64,000 bases of DNA from Monarcha castaneiventris obscurior (Eukaryota; Chordata; Aves; Passeriformes; Monarchidae). The translations under genes were made by a program, and so were the position numbers. The first letter of the stretch is position 1. Every line of letters begins with the position of its first letter. The notes under the pieces are model-generated. The model had not been told where the DNA came from and did not search any database. It worked only from the letters and a program-made list of their open reading frames with translations. The stretch covers positions 21,004,001 through 21,068,000 of the forward strand of contig JAMPIT010000059.1 of assembly GCA_026261815.1 (NCBI GenBank), written 5' to 3'. Shown here piece after piece: positions 11,031-24,441 of the stretch.

Positions 11031-12544
11031 ATATACTTGCTCTTTATCATTTTTTACTCCGTATAAATGCTGTTTTCTACATCTGATATGTAACAAGTGC
11101 ATTTCTAAACTTGATAAAGTAAATTACTCTGTGATTGAGATAAGATATTAATTTCACCAAAATGGAAGGCAAATTTGTCAGGTGCTGATTTGCGTACAGA
11201 GCATTAATTCACAGACGCAGGTCAGAAATATAAACATAGCCTCAGAAACCGATGAGAAATTGGGGAGGAGAAATTGTCAAGAACTGTTACAAACAAGTAT
11301 CTGTCGTCATTCAGGTTTTCATATATTCAGATGTAATTTCCATTAGCAGTCATCAGCAGCAAGTACTTCATGAAATTTACAAAGCAGAATTGTTTAATTG
11401 CCAGTGCTATTGAACAAATACTGACAGGAGAGGTGCCCTATTATAATATATACATTCTCTCAGCTAGAAGATGTCCTTTATGTATCTATTTATTAGATGC
11501 ACTTGACTAAAAGTAGGCTTAAAGCATATATCTATTTGTGACCTTAATCCACTAGTTACTTCAGCTTCTCTACTGCTTGTCCTTTTTGTGCAAGTCCCTC
11601 AAGAACGTAGAAAAACTTTTCAAACAAATGTGTTCAACTAAAAATTGTCCTTTTCTTTCAAAAGCTGTTGTTATCTTTCCATTTCTTCTATATAATTATG
11701 CTTTTCTGCTGTCCATCACCTCTACCTATGGATTGTTTGGCCTCATAGAGACTGATTATGTCAATAGAGTTGTCACGTGCAGTAAGGGAACAATTTTTTT
11801 GTGAATAGAATTTGTTCAGACAGCTGATTTGGTCAGTCAGCTTTAGGTCTCTGAATAGAGGCTGTCATTTGCTCTGTCAGGATGATAGTCACAAAATGTA
11901 TTTTAATGTGACAAACACAGACCTTTGCACATGAGACAAAGTTTTTGTGTAGAGGCAAGAAGCTTACTGCTGTAAATGTTTCCTCTGTGCAGTTATTTGA
12001 CTTTCAAAAGACTAAGAATTGAAGCTATGATTTTTAATAAAAACTAATGTTGTAAACTAAGAATAAAAATAGGATAGGAGTAATATTTCTCCTTCCACAC
12101 TTTGAAAGTGAAGGAATTAATGAATTACTGAAATGTTATGTTCATACAAGTGAGTTCATGGTTTAATAGCTTTTCTTTCCTTGGTATTACAGGAAATTTT
12201 TTGGAAACCAAAAGTAATACTTAAATTTAAGGAGCTAATGAAACAGTTACTGCCTTGTCTAACATACTACATTAGGAATTTCCATAATTCAAAGCAAGAG
12301 TAGCCGTATCTTAGACTCAAAACCCAATAGTTTCTTGCAATGGTAGTTTTTGAATGAGACTTTAAGCAAGTGCACTCATAAGGGATCCCAGAACACAAAG
12401 CAGGAGGAGGCAAGTATGGTTTTGCCCAAATTTTTGTGCTGCTGAGAGTCAAGATCATGTCTGAATGGATTCTTAGTCAAAAGGAGTTGAAAATTAGATG
12501 CATAGTTAATTTTTATAGCAGTTTTTACCAAGGGATTATTGCCC

Positions 12545-12564
12545 TTTTTTTTTTTTTTTTTTTT
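12545..12564. repeat. T homopolymer (20 nt)
   Basis: A pure run of 20 T on the + strand. It could be the antisense A tail of a retroposed copy, but the flanking sequence was not recognised. Confidence 0.85.
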
Positions 12565-15226
12565 GACTGGACAGAGAAAATGGCAGTCATGGTTACATGA
12601 AAGAAAGAAAATAAAACCTCACAGGGTCAATACCTCATAGAAAGGTTCAGGAATTTGTTTTCATTCATAAAAATTCAACAGTGAAAGGCAATAGAGAGAC
12701 ATGGTCCAAAGGAAAGAAAAATCTGTGAGGTGAATTTTTATCTCACATTGGCTATTCACTGGGCAAAAAAAGAAAGACAGTTCAGTATTGTTTTATTGCA
12801 ATTTTATTACAGACAGAAGAGGAAAAAAGTTTTTTCAAAGTGTAGAAAAGACTACTCAAGACAAGAAAGAACCAAGGAATTGTGTTCATCTGGCATTTTT
12901 ATTAAAACCTTTATTAATCAAATAAATATATTGACATGCAAAAGCTGTAAACTTTCTAACATTCAAGTGAGGAAGTGGATTTCTAAATGTGATCTCAGGA
13001 AAGAAAAAAAAAGAAAAAAACTCTTTAATTTTGGAAATTAGTTTGGGTAGGAGTTCTGAAATGTCAACTGAAAGCCCTTAAGGTGACAGGATTTCAACTT
13101 ACGAGAGACTGCCTGTACTTTTCAAATGTAATAGGCAGTAAAATATGTACCAAATGCATACTATTTTTTTTTTTTTACATAAATATCCATTTACCATTAG
13201 AATGACTGAATCTGTTTTTAACAGATCTGTTTTTAATTCTGTTTAATATTACAATCAAGAGATTGCATGGAACTTTTTAGTTTCTGACAAACTATTGGAA
13301 TACATGCCTTTTTATTATGCAAATTTGATAGGCTTTAACACGATTTTAGCATTTGTATGTTTCCTTCTGGTTTGAGGAAACAAGCAAAACAAACCTCAAC
13401 TTCCACTGAACAAAAAAAGTCTTGAATACAATTCAGAACTCTATTACATAATTGGTTAGGAAATCGATTTTCAGAATAGCATATGTCAGTGTCATTTCAG
13501 GTCTGTAAACACAGCAATGCATGCTGATGGAAAGCTAAATCAAACTAACACCTGCATTATTACCTTTTTGCTTATTTGAGTAAAAGTCCTCCATCAGCTT
13601 TCAACTATTTTCAGCTTGTAGACATTTAAAGCAATTCAGACGGTGGAGTAGAAGACATAAAGTTTTTGAGAACCCCTAGGTAAACTGGACATGGACCCCA
13701 TAGAGAGGACAGGCTGCAGTTTGACAAAAACAGATCAATGAGTGAGCTTAGAGTGCTGGAGGAGCCAGATGTCCTAAGGGAACTTTCAGCTAAGCCATGT
13801 CCTGCCTAAAAAAGTGTTTGAAATCACTGAAGGAAATCCTTCACCAGAGATAAGAGCAAACTGGAATTTTATAGAAGAAAACTCTCATCCTAATCAGTTT
13901 AGAGAAGGAGGGTGAGCAAAGCCAGATGGTTCATGAGGAGGATCCTGGAGACTATGCACACTGAGCAATACTCAAGTGATCCTAAAGCTAAAGGAGAGAA
14001 AGTAAAGAGTTTGTTACTTTTTCTTTATTTTTTTAAAATCTTTGTTAAGAATACTAAGTATCACAAGTACTCTGCAAATCTTGTGTTCTACATTTTCACT
14101 GATGTGCATGTCTTCATGGGGAAAATATAAGTAATCCCTCTGGCTGAAATACAGTGCTTACTCTTTTGTGGGAATGCCTGCAGGTAAATCTTTGTGCCTA
14201 GCATTGCTAAATTTATGCTTTCAGAAATCACAGCCTAAAATCCACCTCCTTTTCATGACATTTATAAATGTAAATCTCTTGGGTTTTTTTTCTGCCTGCT
14301 TGTTATTTATGTTTAGGGATTCATACATGTCCTCTCCTGTCTTATTAATATATTAAAAACAAAATGGTTATTTAAACCAAAAAAAAAATCAGATTTTTCT
14401 CTTGTAATTGACTTATGGGATGCAGTAAGTTTAAAAATGTTCCAATATATTAAAGTAGTAAAAGATGCTAATATCTAGTTCAAGAATTTCAGTTTTTAAA
14501 TTTTTTTAATAATTATTTTGCCTTTTCTTATCACTGAAGGACAGATAAATAGTTACAATTTCACAGAAATTAGCAGACCAATATAATGTGTTCTATTTTC
14601 TGATAATGACACAAGATCTACCATATTTTTGTAAAGTTTCTGCTAACGTTTTCAGAACAATATCTGTGTTTTATTTTTACAAAGAAGTTAATTGCTCTCT
14701 TTGAAGAAATTTTATTTTACTTTCAATTTAACTTAATTTCATTATTTTTCATGAAAGATCTGTGTGGATCATTTTACTTTATCTTGTTCTTTAAATAATG
14801 GAGTGGTATTCAAGATAAACTGATGATTCCAAAGTGTTAATGAAAGGCTTTTTTAAATTTGTCTTCTGTAATTTCTTTATCCTTTGTAAATGTCAATACT
14901 GATACAATTTTCTCACAGTTGACTTTTAATAACATCTTCTTGTGCTTCTCCTATATGAGCACTGTTTCTGTTCAAACAGAAGAAAATCCTAACTGCATTT
15001 TTGTTGCAGGATATTTTTGAATTTTAGATTTATTACTGTTCTTAATTATTACATTTCATCAGCTCAGATTAATGAATTGGACACACTTTATTATTTAAAG
15101 TATACTTTATTTTCATTTTTTTTCCAGGTGTTTTCCTCCAAATTTCAGCTAGTTCTTTTATGTTCTCATATTATACTCTTTGAAATACAAAAATAAATAG
15201 GAGACTTAGGATTGTCCTTTCTGCCA

Positions 15227-15800
15227 TGTTGCGGTATGTTGACTTCAGTTGGTGCCCATGAAGCCACTCTATCAATGCCCTTCCCAGAGGGAAGAGAGAA
15301 AATGAGATGAAAAACAAATTGTAGCTTGAGAAAAACCAGTTTACTAAAGAAAAAGTGAACATTTGCACATGTACAATCAATGAGGAAAAGAATAGGTTTA
15401 TTCTCCATTTTTCATCAGCAAGTGATGTTCAAGCCACTTCCCAGGAAGCCGGCTTCAGCACACACAGCGGTTGCTCTGGAAAGCAAACACTAAATAAAGA
15501 ACACCCGCCCTTCCTCCTCCTTTAGTTAGCTTTTACATCTGAGCTGATATATGGTAAGGAATATTCCTTTAGTTAATTTGGGTCAGCTGGCCTGGTTCTG
15601 TCCCATCCCATTATTTTGCTCACTCCCAGCTCCTTGATGTGGGGAATTCTGAGAGACAGCACCGATGCTGTGCCAGAGCTGCCCAGCAGTACCCAAAGCA
15701 CTGGTGTGTTATCAACACCTTTCCAGCCACCAATGCAGAGCACAGCACTGGGAGGGCTGCTGTGGGGAAATGAACTCCAGCTCAGCCAGACTCAAATACA
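15227..15800 (-). mobile_element. Avian ERVL-type LTR, minus strand
   Basis: The + strand reads as the antisense of a common bird LTR. It has a left edge TGTTGCGGTATGTTGAC, then GTAGCTTGAGAAAAACCAGT (15323-15342), GAAGCCGGCTTCAGCA, a degenerate TATA region on the minus strand (complement near 15530-15540, TGTAAAAG), GGAATATTCCTTTAGTTAAT (15558-15577), GGGTCAGCTGGCCTGG, GGTGTGTTATCAACACCTTT (15702-15721) and AACTCCAGCTCAGCCAGACT. The right edge is near CAAATACA (15800). No convincing target duplication flanks it. No retroviral genes are attached, so it is a solo LTR. Small frames within it (15616-15907) are not genes. Confidence 0.82.
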
Positions 15801-18172
15801 CTGATGTATCATCATTCCACATCCAAGAGCTGCAGGATCTCCCCCTTGTCCAGCTCTGGTGCTACAATTACTGGTGTCTGTCCCGAATCACCAGAGTGCA
15901 CCAATGAAAACAACCACATGAGAATAGGTCGAAACTAATGTCTAGCACCCAATATCTATCCTACTGTCTGTCGTCACTGTCATTCATGTCAGTGACACTA
16001 TTAATATTCATACTAATGGAAACAGTATATTTTCTGCCAAAGCAAGTAATTTTATTACATGAATCACATTAATACATTTTTGCTTCCTCTAAACGGTAAT
16101 TATCTTGCATTTTTATTACCCCTTAAGTAATTCCATTTTATCCTGTTCCTGTGAAAAATTCTTTAAGTATTTTAAGAAAAAGAAAAGAAAGTATATTTTA
16201 CCTAGTTAAAAAAAAAAAGTGTTATCAGGAGGCTGTGGGGACATTAATCTTCAGTTATTTAATATTGTATTTACCTTAACATTTCCTGTCAACAACTTAA
16301 TAATGTCTTTTTAATTTGAAAACCACTTGAGACATAATCAAAATTTTAGGTGTTTTTTTGTTACCAACATACTTTGGTAAGGCTTTTAGAGAAAATATAA
16401 CTGTAAGTTACATATCCACTGTACCATATTGTCTTCTCATTTCTTCATAATTTTATTTTCTAAGCAAAGACCACATAGAAAATCCTTGAGGGTGTTATTT
16501 TCTCTGTAAGTGTTCAAAATTACTTTGGATGAGGCTTACAAAGTCTCCAGATGTATTCTGTGTGTACTAAACTTTTATTTAAAGATCCATTTGCTGATTC
16601 CACTCCATTCGTTTAAAAATCTACAAACCTGAAAAAATAAGCACCCCACCATTTTTATTATACCTAGAACATAAAGTATTGAAATTTTTTTCTGGCTATG
16701 TAGTCCAGGCTGGCATCAACGCTATAGCTGTAGGTCAAAGCTTAATCAAGTCACGTTACATGACTAGCCCACATTATTCTGTATTTCTGTATGTCACTTT
16801 GGTATATATATTTTCTTCATACTACACTACTAAAGTTACTTAATTTTACAAGTTTCAGAAATTTACAGCTGCCTAAAGGGTTGGAGGTTTTTTTACTATG
16901 ATAGTGGATATTTCTTTTTTTTTTTCCTTTATGATTCTACAGTTATGGTAAACATTTGAAGATACAAGTTATTTCACCACATTCATATGTATTGCTTGGA
17001 GGACATGAAGTCCAAAATTATTTTCTTGTTATTGCCTCGAACTTAGAGTTTTCCCTTCATAATTGAGGGAAACTGCAACGAGCAAGCTCTCCATAAGAAT
17101 TACTGTTTCTAGATATTATGCCACTATTCTTTTACATTTCATGGCCTCCCCATCTTTCAGAAAATACGGAGATTACATCACTTTATAGAAAAGAGATGAA
17201 ACTTTTAAATGGAACATATTATAAGTTCTTCTAGAGGTGAAAGTTCTTATAATAAGTAATTATTATACATGCATATGATATTTCAGACATTGTTTGAGGA
17301 GTTTTGACTTCATATAATCAGCCTTACAGCAACTAAGGAGTCTGATCTCCCTGGAGGAATGAATCAAACAAACACTGCATGTTATTTTCCATAAACTTTA
17401 TTCTCTGTAAAAAATAGTACACAAATATGCCCTGAGAAATCCTTATTTCTTTGCATTTCCATTTCTTGACACAATAGTAATGAATCAATGAAGGACTTAT
17501 GTCATGCAATAATCTAAAAATTATTATGATACTGCTCCAGGTGTTGTTTGTTACATTCTATAATCCTTATGTTACTAATTTTTGTCTTCTTTCATCCCAG
17601 TCCACTTCTCAAAGACTGACCAGGATAAATCCCCACACTTCATGTAATGGAAATATGTATAGTTACAGATAACAAATTCAAACCCCAGATCAGAGATCTT
17701 AATCTTACAACTTCCTTGATGAGTAATACTGTATTCATTTATCACTTTCTCATTCTCTAGGAAGGGAATTATAGATTTAATTCTTATTTTATTTTAATTC
17801 TAAATTACAGTACTCCTGTAATTTGATTCCTAGGTTTTCAGGGGTTTGTAATACTTTGCGTTCTATTTCTACACCATCAAGTTTAATTAGCTCTTCTTTA
17901 TAACACTAATTATATTTGCTAAGCATGACCTCTCTTTTAAAGAATACTGCTATATTTGAATTCTACCTTTCCAAGTATTCTCTTCAATCATATGTTCAAG
18001 AGCAATACCATTTGCAAAGATTTATTTCAAGCTCCATCCTCTTTTTTTGATGGTTGCATAAATTATTTTCTTTTTTTTCTCTTTCCTATTTTTCATGAAG
18101 GTTTTGTTGAATGCAAGCACCATGCTACATTTTTTATTTCTACTTTTCCAATTCAGTAGAACAGCTACCAAA
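15801..18172. other. Unassigned A+T-rich noncoding stretch
   Basis: Nothing recognised. 15804-15930 is somewhat G+C-richer than its surroundings but matches no family I know. Confidence 0.55.
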
Positions 18173-18379
18173 TCCCTTCCCTTCCCTTCCCTTCCCTTCC
18201 CTTCCCTTCCCTTCCCTTCCCTTCCCTTCCCTTCCCTTCCCTTCCCTTCCCTTCCCTTCCCTTCCCTTCCCTTCCCTTCCCTTCCCTTCCCTTCCCTTCC
18301 CTTCCCTTCCCTTCCCTTCCCTTCCCTTCCCTTCCCTTCCCTTCCCTTCCCTTCCCTTCCCCTCTCCTCTCCTTTTTTT
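18173..18379. repeat. CCCTT (AAGGG) pentanucleotide satellite, about 37 units
   Basis: A near-perfect CCCTT array runs 18174-18360 and degrades into CCTCT units and a T run by 18379. The + strand is pure pyrimidine over the whole 207 bases. Frames reading Pro-Ser-Leu-Pro-Phe (plus) or Gly-Arg-Glu-Gly-Lys (minus) are artefacts of the repeat. Confidence 0.97.
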
Positions 18380-21300
18380 ATTTATATCTACAATTTGTTT
18401 TTTAAAAGATGCTCTCATTATATTTACACTTGCAAACACAAAGCACATGAAATGATCCAGTGTTATAACATTATAAATTCTGTTAATCCTTGTCAGGTTT
18501 CCTTTATATTCTTCCTTAATCCTGCAAATTCCACCCTCAGTAATTTCCCCCTTTTTGGGAAGCTTTTTGAAAAGCAGACCTCCTAATCTGTTCTGAATGC
18601 CAGATGTAAGAATGACAATGCTTTCCATGGTGAGGGATTAAAGTTGAAAACACTCCTTCAGCAACTTCCACTGCACAGCACCTCGTGGGAATACAAGCTT
18701 AAAATATAACACCTTTGAACAGAATTGTTATAGCACCGAGGGAAAGACCATGACCGCAAAGAGTTTAAAAAGAGATTTTCACTAACTCTCATCTGTTGCC
18801 CAAATGTGTTGATTTTTAAATTCATGATCCAGTTCGTAGACTCTAATAGAAACATCCAAGACAAAGTACTGCTGAATATCTCATATATAAGGAGTTTTTC
18901 TAACCATCATCTTCAGATATCTAGAAAACGAATGAATAGGTAGCACACAACTTGCAGAATAGCTTTAATGTTTTATCTGTGGAAAATGTAATTGCAGAGG
19001 AATAATCTTCTATCACTGTTGCAAATCAACATATGGATCACAGAGGTTGCATTACATTTCCACAATGTTGTGAGAGAGAATTTAACTATGAAATATGCCA
19101 GGGATCAGAAAAGAGGGCTATAGAATCTTAGCTAAGTGCAAGTGTCCATCCATACTTGTTTATCTGGAGTTGAGATAAACAGTTGAATTCATATCTTTTC
19201 CAAATGTGAAAGTATCGTAAACCGTACACAGACCTCTTCTGTGAGACCCAGTAGATTAGCTTTTGCTATATTTTCTAATCATCTTCTCAGTCTATAATGA
19301 ACATATTACCTTTCTTTAAGGCAAGTTCTTAGTATATGAGGAGTTCCAGTTCCTTAATCTTTGCAAAAAAACAGATACATCTTTTCAATGGATGAACCAC
19401 TGCAGTTCTGATAGGATTACAAATCTCAGTGCCATGCACTGTTGTCAAACTACCACAGTCCATGTACCATTACTTCACATGAGGTAGTCAAGAGTCTTTC
19501 CAAAGATTTCCATGAATAGCAGATGAAGGTGAAAATATTAATAATTCTGGTCCAGTGAATTTTGTCTGACTGCTCTTGAGCAACAGGTTTCACAGTAGAA
19601 ACAAGTGCCCCTCCCAGAAGAGAGAGACACAATGCTTAAGCAGAGATCCTGCTGCACTAAATAAGCATACAAGGGCTTCCAGGAGCACTGGAAGAGTTTT
19701 TAGACCTGACAAAAACCAAAGGAGCATAACAACCATAGTTGAAATTTAGCAGAGCAAGGAAGCTGTTTTGTCCACCTTATTTTCAACCACCTTTCTGAAA
19801 TGAAGCAATGAATATCTGTGGTGCCTTGTTAGTATCCTGCGGTAATGTTGAATGCTGGCACACAGCACCTTAAAATTATGTCTTGGATAGTGTAAAAACA
19901 CCAGAAGAAAAATTGTTATTAGTTTTCAAATTAAATCTAGCATTATTATCTTTATTTTCTTGCTTTCAATTGCATTTATTGGCAGATACATGTGTCTGAA
20001 TCTGGAACACACTCTATATCACTCTGATGAGCTCAGCATGGTGTCGTGACTGTGTAATTTTCTACTTTGGTTTGGCACCAAACCAAATTATCTCCTTGAA
20101 AAGAATTGTGCAGCAAGGTTTTTTTATCCCAGGTTTTCTCTCAAAAGCAGAAGCAATAAAAAATATTCACAGAACTAACAGAAGCTGCACTAGTTCCAGA
20201 GAAATTAAAGCAAAGATAGAGATATTGCAGAGTTATTAATAACACACCCACCCACACCCACACCCACACGCCTCCTAAACCTCCATTAGGAAAGGTTTTG
20301 TTTAGTACTGTTCAAGCTTTCTCACAGAATAACTTTCAATATCTCTGATTTATCACAGGATTCAAGACACTACAGGACAATCAAGGGTCTTGTTCTCACC
20401 ATGTGCATCAAAGTAAACAGGAGGAAATTGTCATGAATGATCACTTGTAACAGCTAAAGAATTTAATATTTTTCTAACAACCACTTTTCATTTTATTATT
20501 GTTTTGGGTGTATTAGTGTGCTTTCAATATTTTTGCAACAGATGATCTCAAAATCCTCAACATCTATCCTCAAGGAACCCATCTTCCCTACCAAAAGAAG
20601 ATTTATACTCAAAGACATTTCACAGCCCCATCACATACTCAATACAAGAGCTCCAAGTCTCAAAGATTCAGACATCCAAGTCTGAATATCCAACAATCAA
20701 GAACAAGCAAATAATAAATTGATCGATATGACAAACAAAGCTCCTGAAAGACTGGAATGAATTTAATTGGAAGCTTTTCATTCACACCCTAATGGAAGTA
20801 GAAAAGTTTTTGCCTCCAAATTTGAAGAAAGAAAATCGTAGGAAGCTTAATGATGCAAGATTTTATTGAAATTCATGAAAGTAAAAAGAGGTTAATTGAT
20901 TGTTGAAAAGGAGAAAAGGACTATTTTGGTTTCCTATTTTGGTCAATAATTTTTCTCTGAGAGGAAAATTATTTCCTCTTCTACACCAAAATATTGCTAT
21001 TATATAATTTCAGAATTAGATATCTAAATATCAAACCAAGAAATGAGGCGTAAAATGTAAGATTATTATATACGTGCATAATGCATTATAAATAATGGCT
21101 AAAATAAATAATAATAAATATAAATCACGCTTACATAGTTGTAATTTCAAAATATCCTAATCTGCCAATCTTTCATATGCTAGTCCTGTTTTGCTGCAAT
21201 CCCTAAAAGCAGCATTAGAAACCTGTAGCCATTTTTGCTAAAACTATGTTCTTTTAAATACAAAAGTTAAGTTTTAAGTAAACACTTCAGCTTACTTTAC

Positions 21301-23417
21301 ATGAGCTCGGTTCAATTTTTTTCTCCATTTTCAGTTCTAAAAAATTGCTTAACCCCTAATCCCTAAGGCAAAAATAAAATTGGCCAGCTTGAGAAATTGT
21401 TTAAATTTTTAATTCAAATTTAAATGATGGGTTGATCCCAATACCAATGACAGTTTAAATTATACTGTATGAGTTCTTTTCAATAAAAAGTTAGATTAAG
21501 AAAGATCAGCTTTCATAGCCTGTGAGTCCCTGTGGTCTAAAAAGGGACTAAAGCTCAATTTTTCAAATTTAAGAAAATGTGGATATACCAATACAGAAAA
21601 TGATGGAAAAAGCAGCCATAATTCCTCATCCTGAGCAAACCTTTGTACCAAAGCATGATGAATTGCAAACTAAAACAGGAGGCATTCTTTGGAGTACACA
21701 CTTCCAATAGAACTAAGTATCAGTCCCCCTTAATCTTATTGTTGTGCACTCCAGCACTGTCTGAGCTGCCCCAGTAATCGGTGAAGAAGATACTGGTTGT
21801 CCATACATTTGTTCAGTGTCCTTACCACAACATCTTCTAAATGGCTGTCAAGGTGATTGATGTTTGAGAGAACAGACAGGCTGTAACTAGGTCTCATAAT
21901 CAGCAAACTGTTTATGTGGACTTTGATTAATAAGCACTGCTTTACAAAAAGGAAAAAAACCCAAAGCTTCAGGGGACTGCAGAATGTAACACACTGTAAT
22001 TTAACACATATTTTCCGCACATCATATTTCCTTATCTCTTTTCCCTTTTCCAGACATATGTACAACTACAATTGTCTTCAGTCAGGTTAAGTTTGCCTCA
22101 GGACAATATAACTGATTATTTAACTAAGGATAGACACTGTAACATATATTTTATCCAAATTGGGCCCTATGCAGTTTATGCATTTCTCACTACCCTGACA
22201 CTAAAAATGAGAGAGTTTACACATATTTTTCTCTCATGTTAGTATGTATGTTTTGACTGAATGTGCCGGTTTTGTACAGATACACTTTTGTATCAGTGTC
22301 TCAGGACCAGAACTAAATACACATATCTTACTTTCTGTTTTCCTCCAGAAACATGTGCTAAGGAACAGTACACCCCAAGTTCTGACAAAATCAATCAGCA
22401 GACCAGAGTCTTAAAAGGTTTAAATTACTGTAATCACCTCATGTCAAGGCTTTTATGCACTGGCAGCTGGACACTAAACTGTAAAATCAATTTAGATTTC
22501 AGAGCTTGGTTTTGGTTATATTCACATTTTGTGGGGTTTTTTTCAGTGGCCAGACATACTCCAGAGGAATTTGCACTTGCAATTTAAGGTATCCCAGGAT
22601 AAATCTGATCAGGTTAGAAATTCTCTGAAGAAGAAGAATGCAAAAATCAGTCCTCATTAAATTGTTCATAAGGAGGCTTTTGGAATTCAACAATAGTTGG
22701 AGCTATTGAGAGCTAAAAGAATGTATATCATATGGGGGTGTCTAGAAAGCAGACCCACACTGCAGTCTCTACTACCCAATATCAGTGGATGCAAGACAAG
22801 CTTCTGCATGTCAGAGGACAGTATCACTGCCACAGCCACCTGGACCACATCCCCAGGTAAATATCAGGCAACTACAACCTCTATATGGATGTGATTTTTT
22901 TTCTGCTTTTAGTCCCTCTCCAAGATTCTCCAAGTGGAGAAGCGTTTTCCTTACTTACACCTGTCCATATGCGTGAGAAGGCATTATTCATTTGTTTTTC
23001 CAAAGCACCTTTAATGAAAACTCAAATCAGATCAAGTATCACCTTTTCCACAGGAAAATTAGCTCTGACTGGGCACCACCCACTTTTCTTAAACTGGCTT
23101 TGAGGACTGCAACTATACAGACATGCTACTGCTGCATAGAGATCATTAAGAGATATTTTAAAAAGTATGATGCTACCTCTTGCATAACCTTTGTTTTGGT
23201 TTTGAATTACTGGCTACAAGAAATTCAGAGGTCTTATGACATTCTGATGGGCAGAAATTACAGAAACAATCATGTAAGATACTACTAAAAAAATATACAC
23301 ATAACAATATAACTTGTACAATAAATAGGAATACTAAAATATTCATAAACATGTGATGGATGAATACTCATGACTCTCCATATAAAAAGTCTTTTCTCTC
23401 TCTCCCCTTTTTAAAAG
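18380..23417. other. Unassigned noncoding stretch
   Basis: No recognised repeat family beyond a short C/A-rich telomere-like patch at 20241-20269. Open frames at 21736-22065 (-) and 22261-22587 (+) are the longest here. Neither shows a known domain or splice-like borders that persuade me. Confidence 0.5.
20241..20269. repeat. Short ACACCC/ACCC simple repeat
   Basis: A few units of ACACCC and ACCC. It resembles a degenerate telomeric C-strand but is not CCCTAA, so it is treated as a simple repeat. Confidence 0.8.
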
Positions 23418-24441
23418 CCTCCTTAAGGTACTGGAAAGCCCCAATGAAGTCTCCCTGAACCCTTCTTTTTTCTAGGCTGAATAACCACTGCTCTCAGCCT
23501 ATAGGAAGGGTGTAACATTCCTCTGATCATCTTTATGGCCCTCTCTAGCAGGTCCCCATCTTTCTTGTGCTGAAGACCTCAGACCTGGATGCAGCACTCC
23601 AGGCAGTGTTGCACAAGGGCAGAGTAGAGGAAAAGCACCTCCTTCAGCCTGCTAGCCATGCTCCTTTTGATGCAGCCCAGGATGCAGTTGGCCACATCTC
23701 TCCAGCTGAGCAACATGAACCTTGTGTGGGACTTTATCATCAGCCTTACAGAAGCCCAGGTAGATGACATTCATAACTCTTCCCTTGTCCAGGGATATAT
23801 TCAATCCATTGTAGAATGCCACTGTATTAGTCTGGAATGATTTTCCCTTGGTGAAACTATCTTGGCTGTCTCTAAGTATCTCCTTGTCTTCCATGTGTTC
23901 CAAATGGTTTTGTTCCATGATGTTACCAGGCATGGTTCTGAGGCTACCAAGCTGGTAGCTCCCAAGGTGCAGTATTCCCCTTTTTTCCAGTCACTGGGGG
24001 CTTCCCCTGACTGCCATGACTTTTCAAGTATGATGGAGTATGGCTTGGCAGCTACATCTACCAGTTCTCTCAGGACCCAGGGATATATGCATCTCATTAA
24101 GTCTCATAATCCTGTCTATGTTCAGGTTCCTTAGGTGGTCTTGAATCTGATCCTTTCTTACAATGTGAGGGACGTTTTTTCCCCAGTCCTTGACTTGAGG
24201 TTAGGGAGTTAAGATGCATGGAAAGAGGTATTGCTAGTGAAAATTGAGGAAAAAAGTGTTGAGTACCTCAGCTTTCCTCATTGCTGCTAGTTATCCTGTC
24301 ATATTTATCACAAAGGTGTAATTTCGTTTCTCTTCCTTTTCTGTCTTCCTTATACTTGTATAAGCCCTTCTCATTATTCTTCACATTTCTTGCCAAATTC
24401 AGTTCTAGCTGTTTCTAAACTCTCCTGATCCCATCACTCCT
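23418..24441 (-). mobile_element. CR1 LINE ORF2 and start of 3' region, antisense, RT core deleted
   Basis: On the minus strand the order is: the pre-RT region (antisense GAGTACCTCAGC near 24261), the RT palm entry ([13 protein letters not shown] near 23890), motif A (VIYLGFCKADDKVPH, about 23735-23780), then [15 protein letters not shown] (about 23655-23690) and [16 protein letters not shown] (about 23580-23630), ending in the C-terminal region. In the family, motif A is followed by the template-binding and FADD-containing motifs before the ILGCI block. Here they are adjacent, so roughly 140 codons including the catalytic Asp-Asp pair are gone. The first catalytic Asp of motif A also reads Gly. 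Stops and frameshifts abound. Inactive remnant. Confidence 0.9.

Larger units (their letters stand above)
10842..15226. other. Unassigned A+T-rich stretch between two LTRs
   Basis: Apart from the GAA repeat (10943-11030) and a 20-T homopolymer (12545-12564), nothing was recognised. Open frames at 11577-11804, 12267-12458, 12730-13041 and 13912-14356 are rich in A+T-encoded residues and lack motifs. Confidence 0.55.

Noticed and set aside
10812..11102. Minus-strand frame with a poly-Ser run
   Set aside because: Translation of the GAA/TTC microsatellite, with noncoding flanks.
12545..12564. T run as the antisense poly-A tail of a processed pseudogene
   Set aside because: No coding-like sequence lies next to it and no target duplication could be found.
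18095..18628. Three overlapping frames of 114-163 codons
   Set aside because: Driven by the CCCTT array (period-5 peptides), not genes.
20241..20269. Possible interstitial telomere repeat
   Set aside because: Units are ACACCC/ACCC, not CCCTAA, and only a few copies exist.
21736..22065. Minus-strand 109-codon frame
   Set aside because: Mixed residues in its C-terminal half drew attention, but there is no motif or exon border to support it.
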